From Rugalucina vietnamica (Eukaryota; Mollusca; Bivalvia; Lucinida; Lucinidae): a stretch of DNA of 64,000 nucleotides. Position 1 is the stretch's first letter. Each line of letters starts with the position of its first letter. The notes beneath the pieces were generated by a model. The model searched no databases. It was not told where the DNA came from and saw nothing but the letters and a program-made list of their open reading frames with translations. Below are positions 33,443 through 43,191 of the stretch, piece by piece. Position numbers and translations under genes: made by a program. Location: NCBI GenBank assembly GCA_964017185.1, contig OZ024878.1:15757351-15821350 (forward strand), in the 5' to 3' direction.

Positions 33443-34914
33443 AAAGAGTTCATTGATATATTTTGTAAAGAATTCGCAGGGACAAGCACATTGACCAATC
33501 AGATTGTGAGAAACTTGGTTTAACGAAACACGTGACATATTTACCTGGATGAACGATCCCACCAATGGAATACCGAAAAACTTGTGATATGAAAACACGT
33601 GACCTGGGAGAAAAACCTATGCTCGGGATAGGTTTATGGAAACCTATCCTCCGCACAGGTTTAGGGAAGGAAACCTATCCGGAGGACAGGTTTAACAGAA
33701 TTAGTGTGCATTTGGGCCAATGGAATACCGAGAAACTTGTGATATGAAAACACGTGACCTGTGAGAAAAACCTATGCTCGGGATAGGTTTATGGAAACCT
33801 ATCCTCCGCACAGGTTTAGGGAAGGAAACCTATCCTCCGCACAGGTTTAGGGAAGGAAACCTATCCGGAGGACAGGTTTAACGGAATTAGTGTGCATTTG
33901 GCTTGCAGCCTAACTAGAGATTTTATGAAAGGGTTGTTAAACCAGGTTTAACACTTTTTTACCTGTGATATCGCAAGTTTTAAGTAAAACTTATGATAAC
34001 AGTCCATAAACCAGGTTTAACGCACATATACCAGGTTTAACGCACATAAACCAGGTTTAACGGACATAAACCAGGTTTAACGGACATATACTAGGTTTAT
34101 GGGTCGTTATCCTAAGTTTCATTACATAAACCAGGTTTAACGGACATAAACCAGGTTTAACAGACATATACTAGGTTTCTCGATTGTTATCCTAAGTTTC
34201 ATTATATAAACCAGGTTTAACGGACATATACTAGGTTTCACAAAGAGAAACCTGGTATAACGATCGAAAACATAGGTTTAGGGAAGAAAACCTAGGATAA
34301 CGATCGAGAAACCTGGTATATGTCCGTTAAACCTGGTTTATGTCCGTTAAACCTGATTTATGTAATGAAACTTAGGATAGCGATCGAGAAACCTAGTATA
34401 TGTCCGTTAAACCTGGTTTATGTCCGTTAAACCTGGTTTATGTAATAGATAAACCAGGTTTTACGGACATATCCTAGGTTTCCCGAATTAGTGTGCATTT
34501 GGCTTGCCATAGACAGTAATCAAAGCAAAAACGTTCCATGGATATTAACTTGCAAACAGATTGGGGCCTGTCCAGTGAATCTTCCATGCTTTCTTTCTTC
34601 CAGACAAAACTGCAGTAGTCATAGATTCGATCCAGGGCTTCTACATCTTTTTGGGTGTGGTTTACGACATACCATGTCACATACGGCACTAGCTGTTAGT
34701 AAGTTGCAAAACCAGACAAAACAACAGCTAATCCAGTTTTAGGTCAGGAATAGAGTAGGACAAGAAATAATATCAGGGTAACTAGCTCTTTTCCAGAAAG
34801 GTAGCTACCGTGAACTTGATGAAATACCATTTTGTCGTGTCACTTGGGATGTCATGACATCCAAGAAAAGAACTAAGGTTAGTTTGACTTAACCAGGCTC
34901 AGACTTTAATTATC

Positions 34915-35115
34915 TACTGTTTGTTTGTTTTAAGGTTTAATGTCCCAATCAACATTTTTTTCGAGACGCAGTCACCTTTTCCTAGGTATCAACCAGTTAA
35001 CGTACCTTGCTCAAGACACAACACGGTGCCGGTAGAAGGGATCGAACCCAGAACTTCTCGATTCGAATTCCGATGCTGTACCACTAGGGCAAGTCGCTCT
35101 GGACTTTTTTTGTTA
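34915..35115 (-). repeat. tRNA-derived SINE
   Basis: On the minus strand: A-box-like TTGCCCTAGTGGTACAGC, B box GGGTTCGATCC, body 'caccgtgttgtgtcttgagc', tail 'gattgggacattaaaccttaa' and (ACAA)n. The 3' end cannot fold as a functional tRNA gene because the body continues. Confidence 0.8.
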
Positions 35116-35149
35116 AGCGGTTAGCAAGGGATGAGATGGTCAGCCAGTA

Positions 35150-35470
35150 GGAAATAACCTTTGAATGGTCACACATTTTCTCACAGCCCCGATAGACGGG
35201 GCTCCGTCACAGTGAAGCTGAAATAGACTTGCTGACCGTTACTTCTGTAGTGGTTCTATTTGTCCTGTGTTTTATTCAGATTTTCGCAGTTTGTTTCAAT
35301 GTACCTTTTCATACATGTATTTGACTAGCGTTATTGAGTGACCAACTTTGGAGAAAATGATGCTCAATCAGCTTACGATATATTCCTATTACTTACCTTT
35401 ACCTTTTGAAACGGACGCTGAAAAATTGTTGACTGGGACGTTAAGCCTCAATACAAAGAAAGGCAAAACT
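35150..35470 (+). repeat. R5 copy with a SINE-like tail
   Basis: 'gaccgttacttctgtagtgg' to 'agcttacgatatattcctat' corresponds to R5. It ends with 'gttgactgggacgttaagcc', the SINE tail sequence. Confidence 0.5.
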
Positions 35471-35734
35471 TAATAAACAGTATACAGCAACCAGTTACAG
35501 CATTTATTTGTAACGTGACAAACACGCATGGACGTATTCGAAAATGCGTTTTCTCATGCATATCTTGATTACTGGAATGTGCCACAGTTTTGTATCACGT
35601 TAGTTCCATGTTCATTAAGTATATATGACTCTTTACACATTTTGCGCGATCAATTAATATCCTGACCAGTCGTTTCAATAACAGGTCTCCCAGATGCAGA
35701 TTACCAGTATATAGTGCACATTTCTTCCACAGCT

Positions 35735-35822
35735 GACAGACATATACTTTATTCATTGCTATATAAAAGTGGGATTCAAGGGGATATAAATTCCACGGAC
35801 GTGTTTTGGTTTCCTGATGTAG
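35735..35822 (+). repeat. R2 MITE end fragment
   Basis: 'tatataaaagtgggattcaa' to 'ccacggacgtgttttggtttcctgatg' is one R2 terminus. The 74-aa frame over it is not a gene. Confidence 0.6.
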
Positions 35823-36237
35823 AAACAAACACCTTCGATCAGACTTATACACGTATACGATTTAGATCAGAAACCATGAACACTGTGAATTCATACAAAA
35901 TGCATTTAGCTCATAGGCGTTGTGAGTGTAGCATTTAATTTTAGAGACGATGACCATTTATTTGCAATACAGGATACCTTCACTTGAAACTTGGCGTTAA
36001 TGAGAAATAAATCCAGTGGTTTATGGTTTTCTTTGATTAAAGGAAAACAAGCTTGGTGGTCGTCTGTACGCAGGAAATGAAACGAATTATAATGACCGAA
36101 TCTAATTGCTCGTATGGTTCTCTCTATACAATAAAAGACTGAAGACTAGGGTTTTACATAATGTGATTTTAATTTTGTTCTCTTCAGATGTCGATTCAAC
36201 ATGTAGTCCAACGTTTCAGTTAATTTTGTCTGTGGTT

Positions 36238-36243
36238 TTCTTT

Positions 36244-36283
<40 letters not shown>

Positions 36284-36286
36284 TAT
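36238..36286. repeat. (TTTC)n microsatellite
   Basis: About eleven TTTC units, followed 70 bp later by a run of about 18 T. Confidence 0.95.
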
Positions 36287-37849
36287 TTATTTTCATCCGT
36301 AAAACATCTCTACATATATATGTATATAATGTAAACAGAGAAATGGTATCCCTAAAATGTTTTTTTTTTTTTTTTTTTGTTAAATGCCGAAAGTATTCAT
36401 ATGGCTCATAGGAAGACAATATCTGCATCAAATTTCTCATAATCGGAAACGTTGCACTGCGAGGTTCAAATCGAAACAAGCAGACTCAAACGAGGATCAA
36501 AGATTGGGCAGTTATTTTACCCTACCGAAGCCATTTTCATTTGCAGTATTTGACCCCGGATGCACATTTGAATCCCCTATTTTTACTTAATTAGACCCAT
36601 AATAAGCCTTCAGTGTGTATTTGCTATCATGGATGTTAACAGGCATAAAATTGAAACTATGCTGCAGGTATTCAGTAAATGAACAAGTTATTAAGAATCG
36701 CATAATGAACAAGAACATAGTGCTTTGGGCTTTACTCACAATGACGTAGTTTGTATAAAAAGCGGGGGTTTTAATTCGGTGTGCCGTATGGTAGGAGAAG
36801 AGCATTATAACCCGAGTCTGTGAATTCGAAAACAAAAATACGTTTGTTCCCGATAACAAAAATAAGTTTATTTCCAATAAAGGTATGCGAAAATTGATGC
36901 TACGCTTTATCTGTTAATCTTAAGCTGTGGGTTGCTACTTTTCGAGTGTACCGCAACGTCTGACGTTAGGTAAATGTTTTTCTCGCCTTTCGTTCGTTTA
37001 GAAAGTAAGAATAAAGGGACCAGGAATCGATGCAATTTAATTTAAAGTCCCAACATAGAGTCTGTTCTATTTCAAAGGGCCATAACTCGATAAATATGCA
37101 ATCCAGAGTTACGGACCTTGTGTTCGGCACATCATTTTATGTTTGTTAGTAATCCAATGAAGTTTCATCACAATATCTTGAAAACTAACAGTTTTCAAGT
37201 TACAGAGCGGACAAGAGTAAAAAGGCAAATTCTGCTATGTCCCATTTCAAAGGGCCATATCTCGAAAAATTGTTATCCAGAGTCACACTTTTTTATGCTC
37301 TGCACATCGCCTCATGCTGGTTGAGATTCCTATGAAGTTTCATCACGGTGGTTTTAACCGTTTTCAAGATACAGAACGATCAAGACTTTAATGCGTGTTT
37401 GGCTATTTCTAATTTCAAAGAGCCACAACTCGAAAAAAAATGAAAGCCAGAGTTACGGTTCATGTGCTCTGCCTCGTCTCGTGTTGATTAATAAATTTAT
37501 GAACTTTCATCATAATATCTTAAACGGTTTTCAAGTTACAGAGCGGGCAGGATTAGAATACAAATTCTGCTATATTCATTTTCAAAGGGCCATAACTCCA
37601 AACATAAGCAATTCAGAGCAATTCAGAGTTATGGTTCTTGTGTTCTGCAGGTGGTCTGATATTGATCAATAATCATGCGAAGTTTACTCAGAATATCTTA
37701 AACGGCTCTCACGTTATAGAGCGGACACGACTAGAATGCAAATTCTGCTAGTTTCCATTTCAAAGGACAAGAATTTTCAAAAATCCAGAGTTATGGTTCT
37801 TGTGTTCTGCAGATCGTCTCATGTTGATTAATAATCCTGTGAATTCAAA

Positions 37850-39700
37850 TAAAAGTGAGATACTTTAAGAGCCGCAGAGAGCATATTAATGAGAATAGGG
37901 ATGGGCCATACCGCGGTTTCGGCCTCTTCAGTGACCCTATAGATTTCGCAACATGGAGCCAAAGGGAATTACTGTAATTTTGCAAGTTTCAACAGGATAG
38001 TCGGTACAAAGAATATAACCAGAGGATCAATGGTCCTGTAAACGCTCACCTGAAACCCGAGATATATACCAATAACCTCAATGACTAGAATGGTACTATA
38101 CATGTATACAACCCCAGGGCCGGGTCAGAGCAACCCCTTGAGTCAATTTCTTTCGGAAAACATAAAACTGCAGTCCATTTGCCAATTTACTGCAAGTTTT
38201 GCCCTTCAAATGACATTTTAACAATTTTCCCCATTCAAATGCATGGGCGACCTAAGTTGACCTTGCCGTAAAATAGGTCAAGGTCATCCAAGGGTCACAC
38301 TTTATATAAAGTTTGTAGATGTCCCATTGCCTGATGCTTCATGCCAAGTTTCAAAATCATAGGCCTTCTGGTTCTGGAGAAAAAGATTTTAAAGGTTTTT
38401 GCTATTTATAGCCATGACAGCCATCTTGGTCATGTGACCTTGACCATATATATATATACTTTCAATCCCACTTCCTAACAATGCTCCTCATAAAGTTTGG
38501 CTTTGATTGGTCAAGCAGTTTCAGAGGAGAAGATCTTTAAATATAACTGTAATATACATGTAATACTATATTGCCCCGGGGTGGGGGCAGACAGACAGAC
38601 CCCTGGGGTCCAAATTTTTTCAGAAACATCAATCTTAAGTCCATTTGCCCATTTCCTGCAAGTTTTTCCCTACAAATGACATTTAAACACTTTTCCCCAT
38701 TCAAATGCATGAGCGACCTATGTTGACCTTGCCGTAAAATAGGTCAAGGTCATCACAGGGTCATGATTTATATAAACTTTGTAGAGCTCTAGTCACTGAT
38801 GCTTCACATCAAGTTTCAAAATCATTGGCCTTCTGGTTCTGGAGAAGAAGATTTTAAAGGTTTTTTTTCTATTTATAGCCATGGCGGCCATCTTGGTCAT
38901 GTGACCTTAACTATTTATATAAACTTTCTTTCCCCCTTCCCAAGGATGCTCCATATAAAGTTTGGCTTTGATTGGCCAAGTGGGTTCAGGGGAAAGAAGA
39001 TGTTTCATTATTATGAAAATATACATGTATATAGCCCCGGGGCAGGGGCAGACAACCCCCCAGGGGCTAAATTTTTCCATTAACATTAATCTTTTGTCCA
39101 TTTGCCTACTCCCAGTAAGTTTTACCCATTAAATAGCATTTTACCATTTTTCCCATTCAAATGCATTGGAGACCTAAGTTGACCTTGCCGTTAAATAGGT
39201 CAAGGTCATCCTAGGGTCATGATTTATATAAACTATGATGGGCTCGCGTCCCCAATGCTACATACCAAGTTTCGTGGAAATCGGCCTACTGGTTCTGGAG
39301 AAGAAGATTTTTGCTATTTATAGCCATGTCGGCCATCTTGGTCATGTGACCTGGACAATTTATATAAACTTTCGTTCCCCCTTCCTAAGGATGCTCCACA
39401 TGAAGTTTGGCTTTGATTGGCCAAGCGGTTTCAGAGGAGAAGATCTTTGAAATTGTGAACGACGGACGACGGACGGACGGACAGACGGACGGACGCCGGA
39501 GCATGGGTATACTATAAGCTCACCTGTGAGCCTTCGGCTCAGGTGAGCTAATAATCAAAAAGGGGCCAAATATATTAAACGTTGGTTAGAAAATGAATCT
39601 AAGCCGATAATAATTTTCTGATTTCTCAGAATACCCCCGCTGATCTCAAAGGACCAAAAAGAAAAAAATAATCTGCACTATAGATGATGTACGGGGAGAC
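37850..39700. repeat. R6 copy split by an R1 element
   Basis: R6 occupies 37,855-38,018 and continues at about 39,556-39,690, compared with the unbroken copy at 9,410-9,720. Between them R1 runs from CCAGAGGATCAATGGTCC (38,020) to AGGTGAGCTAA (39,550). R1 thus inserted in R6, and the target was a TATA-like spot. Confidence 0.75.
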
Positions 39701-40195
39701 TTTTTACGAAGTGAAGTTTTTTTGTGAAGTTTAATCAAGATATCTTAAACGGCTCTCAAGTTATAGAGCGGACACGACTAGAATGCAAATTCTGCTATTT
39801 TCCGTTTCAAAGGGCCATCACTCCAAAAATACACAATCCAGAGTTATGGTTCTTGTGTTTTGCAGGTCGTCTCATGTTGATTAATAATCCTGTGAAGTTT
39901 AACTAAGATATCTTAAACGGTTCTCAAGTGATAGAGTGAAGACGACTAGAATGCAAATTCTGCTATTGTCCACTTCAAAGGGTCATAACTCAAAAAATAC
40001 GCAGTCCAGAGTAATTGTTATGATTCTCGTGTTGTGCACGTCGTCTCATGTTGGTTAATAATCGAGTGAAGTTTCATCAAGATATCTTAAACGGCTCTCA
40101 AGTTATACAGCGGACATGATTTGTGACAGACAGACAGACGGACAGACGACTCGGGCAAACAGAATATGACTCCGACCCTGAATGGGGAGAGATAA

Positions 40196-42005
40196 CAAGA
40201 GGACCAATGGTCCTGTAAACGCTCACCTGAGAGTTGCTGTATATACCAATAAACATGTTTGAATATTATATACTCAACAAAAAAGTTCAGGAAAATGTGT
40301 TTCAGGGCCTGTAACACAAGAACTGTTATACTTCATGAAATGCGAACTCAATATTATTATGAAGTGTCTTTTTAGCTTTCAAATGATGACTTAATTGAGA
40401 TGATGACCCTTACAAAAGCTTTAAAAATCAATTTCAAAGTGGACTGGTCGCCTCTCCATGTTTCGCAAAATTGCCATATTGTTCGATTTGTGTATCAATT
40501 GTCACTCGAGCTTTTTTTTACACAATAACCATGTCTCCATTGACACATTTTCTCATGAACAGCTGAACAGCTGAGTAGACCTGTTGTAAAGTATTTTCAG
40601 CATCAGTACCATTGTTGGTACCATGAGAACAATGTCAGATGAAATCGCCCCAGTATCACCCAAAATTATCTACGTCGGAACAACGTTGAGGTCAATGACT
40701 AAGCAACCCACCCCAGACAAGGTCCCTCCTGAACAAGTGTTACACATTCTGGGACAGCATGATATGGCCTGGTGTGGAATACTGGCATCAAAAGCTCTCC
40801 AGTTTCTTGCTGTGGTGCTTCAGGAGGAAAAAAGGCTGATTTCTCAGCACCAAATTCGGCATATTGTTGATCAAATTAAAGAATTGTCGGTTGGTTGTGG
40901 TGCTTTGCAGCCTGATAGCGCCATCTAGGAAATGCTAATGATGCAGGAAAAGCAGTATGACATGCCTCAACATCTTGTCTTGTGAACTGATCTACGTGTC
41001 TTCAAAGTCAATGTTTTTAAGGCAGGAGTCTACATTGACACTTTTTACTCAAACTAAACAATATTGCAATTTTGTGAAAACTGGACTGATGACGAGTCAA
41101 CTTACACATTGTTTTTTCCCAGCCACTGCTGAGGCTACAAATTCAAATGAGACCTCATTGAAAAGATAAATCGACACTTTATAACATACCAAAGTTTAAA
41201 TTTCTAACTCTTTACTAGATTTATTGCAATAAGCACTTGAACATATTTCCTTAACTTTTTGTTGAGTATATAGAACATAGTCCCCGTATAGGGGCAGATG
41301 AAGCCCTGGGGCCATTTTTTTTCAGAATAATCACTATCCTGTCTATTTGCCAATTTCTTACAAGTTTTTCCCTTCAAATGACATTTTAACAGTTTACCCA
41401 TTCAAATACATTGGCAACCCATGTTGACCTTGCCTTAAAATAGTTCAAGGTCATCACATGGTCATCATTTATATACACATTGCAGTACTTGAGTCATGGT
41501 TGCTTCATGCAAAGTTTCTTTGAAATCGGTAAACCAGTTCCGGAGAAGAAGATTTTTGAAGGGTTTTACCATATATATGGGCATGGCAGCCATCTTGGTC
41601 ACGTGACCTGTATTATCTATATATAAATTGGTCCCCCTTTCCTATAGATGATTCATATAAAATTTGGCTTTGATTAGCCAAGCGGTTTCAGAGAAGAAGA
41701 TCTTTGAATAATACACATGTATATTGCCCCAGGGTGGGGGCAGACCAACCCCTAGGGTCCAATTTGTTTTCAGAATCACACAGCTTCAGTCCATTTGCCC
41801 ATTTCCTGCAAGTTTTTCCTTTCAAATGATATTTTATCAATTTTCCCTATTCAAATGCATGGGCAACCTATGCTGACCTTGCCGTAAAATAGGTCAAGGT
41901 CATCCAAATGTCATAATTTATAAAACATTGTAGTACTCCAGTCCCCGATGCTTCATGCCACGTTTCGTCGAAATCGGTCCAGTGGTTCCGGAGAAGAAGA
42001 ATTTT
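40196..42005 (+). repeat. R1 copy, truncated, carrying a MITE
   Basis: The R1 left hairpin AGAGGACCAATGGTCCTG starts directly after the TIR text 'ggggagagataac'. The copy breaks off near 42,003. A 1-kb inverted-repeat element interrupts it at about 40,271-41,268. Confidence 0.7.
40271..41268. mobile_element. Tc1/mariner-like MITE, 1 kb
   Basis: The ends are CTCAACAAAAAAGTTCAGG and, inverted, CTCAACAAAAAGTTAAGG, flanked on both sides by TATA. The flanking R1 sequence is contiguous in other copies, which confirms an insertion. TA-type flanks and the short TIR suggest Tc1/mariner. The 101-codon frame at 40,623-40,928 has no recognisable transposase motif. Confidence 0.7.
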
Positions 42006-43031
42006 AATAAGATGATGAGATAGTCACAGAATCAAAATCATGACCAAGAAGAATAGAGTCTTTGGAGTGGAGTGGACTATGGTATCATATATGTAATTTT
42101 GAGATTATATAGAAGAAGACATCATCTCATCAGACTTTATAAGTCTAGTATTTGATGAATATATACTTTTAACGATTGGAGTAAAGCTATACATTTAAGA
42201 CTATTTAATTGCCTAATGTATGTTTATCAAATATTTGAAGAATATAGCTACTCATATTCAACGATCCAAGTGCGATTTTGCAAATATTTGATGGTCAAAT
42301 ACTTTTTTTTTTCAAATACTTGTGGAATATATACTTTTAAAATTATCTTATTGCCCAATGTGTGTTTATCAAATATTTGAAGAATATGTCATCAAATATT
42401 TGAAGAATATGTCTACTCCTATTTAATGATCCAAGTGTGATTTCGCAATATTTGAGGAATATATACGTCTTCAAATATTTGAGGAACATATACTTTTCAA
42501 ATATTTGAGATATACACTTTTTTCAAATATTTGAGGAACATATACTTTTTTCAAATATTTGAGGAATATATTGAGTATTTGATTTTGAAAAACATTTGAA
42601 GAATATATGTTTTCTCAAATATTTGAAGAATATATTAATTCCTTCTTTAATGAACAGGTTACTAATTGAAGATATGTTTTCTCAAATATTTGAATAATAC
42701 ATTCAAGTGTGGAAATAATTTAAAGAATACCTGTTTGATTTAATATTTAAACATATAATTATGCATTCTTTGATGACACAATTTGTATAAAATATATATT
42801 CTACTGTATTGATATCTCATTTATACTAGGAAAACACGTTTCTAGCATCTTTTACTACTCCCTCCGCAATTTCCAACTGGCCCTCCTCTGTTCCGATTTG
42901 GCCCTACCCTGTTCCGATTTGGCCCTGCCTCGTTCCGGATTGGCCCTGCCTCGTTCCGGATTGGCCTTGGTTTGGCTCTTAGTCTCAACTGCAGATTGAC
43001 AGCATAATGCAGATTGAAAAAATAACGTGTT

Positions 43032-43191
43032 TTAATGAAAACTCTTGGGGTTCAGTGGATTGCTTCAGAGGACAATTTCCAGTTTAAAAGTCCCAAGTCA
43101 GAAATAAGTAAACGGATAGTATTAAAGAGAATAGCTTCAATTTTCGATCCGATAGGGTTCGCAGCTCCGTACGTTATTCGCGGAAAAAATG
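43032..43191 (+). CDS. pol: BEL/Pao pol, RT-to-RNase H connection, before the frameshift
   Basis: The frame continues the reverse transcriptase interrupted at 19,951. It has the K-T-L-G-V-Q-W motif that follows BEL RT domains and S-I-F-D-P-I-G-F. In an A run at about 43,183-43,188 one extra A shifts the frame. The main downstream ORF begins in the next frame at 43,189, without any gap in homology. Confidence 0.88.

Larger units (their letters stand above)
30127..33906. mobile_element. Inner TIR element bounded by GCAAGCCAAATGCACA
   Basis: The 16-bp sequence at 30,127-30,142 is found exactly inverted at 33,891-33,906. Within the right arm about 150 bp is tandemly duplicated (33,560-33,715 and 33,716-33,900). 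I see no clear target duplication. Confidence 0.65.
29760..34510. mobile_element. Inverted-repeat element with TAAACCTGGTTTA arrays
   Basis: The left arm (29,765-30,290) carries about 15 copies of the near-palindrome TAAACCTGGTTTA or AAACCTAGTATATGTCCG. The right arm (33,540-34,500) carries the inverted equivalents, such as 'taaaccaggtttaacggac'. The sequence GCAAGCCAAATGCACA bounds an inner pair (30,127 and 33,906) and recurs inverted at about 34,489-34,504, so at least two related units may be nested. No ORF with a known domain. Confidence 0.75.
19952..43031. mobile_element. 23-kb terminal-inverted-repeat element, no recognisable genes
   Basis: The ends are inverted copies starting AACACRTTATTTTTTCAATC. 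The inverted homology runs from 19,952 to about 22,270 on the left. It corresponds on the right to about 37,045-43,031, where later insertions (37.85-39.7 kb and 40.2-42.15 kb) separate the matching blocks. The TIR is built from a unique tip, 22-bp tandem repeats, a TCAAATATTTGA repeat zone and 165-bp satellite units. TTAA duplication suggests piggyBac-type integration. No transposase or other domain is recognisable and the longest frames are about 120 codons. It is a giant non-autonomous or foldback element, itself host to several insertions. Confidence 0.85.
37045..43031 (-). repeat. Right TIR of the 23-kb element, split by insertions
   Basis: Blocks match the left TIR inverted: 37,055-37,845 and 39,715-40,195 (165-bp satellite), 42,150-42,720 (CAAATATTTG zone) and 42,720-43,031 (22-bp repeats and tip). 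Between them lie R6 plus R1 (37,850-39,700) and R1 plus a MITE (40,196-42,150). Confidence 0.83.

Noticed and set aside
40623..40928. 101-aa frame inside the 1-kb MITE as a transposase
   Set aside because: No DDE/DDD or helix-turn-helix motif is recognisable and the element is too short. Left unassigned.
19952..43031. Polinton/Maverick or integrated virus
   Set aside because: Size and long TIRs suggested it, but no polymerase, integrase, capsid or packaging gene is seen. The duplication is TTAA rather than 6 bp.
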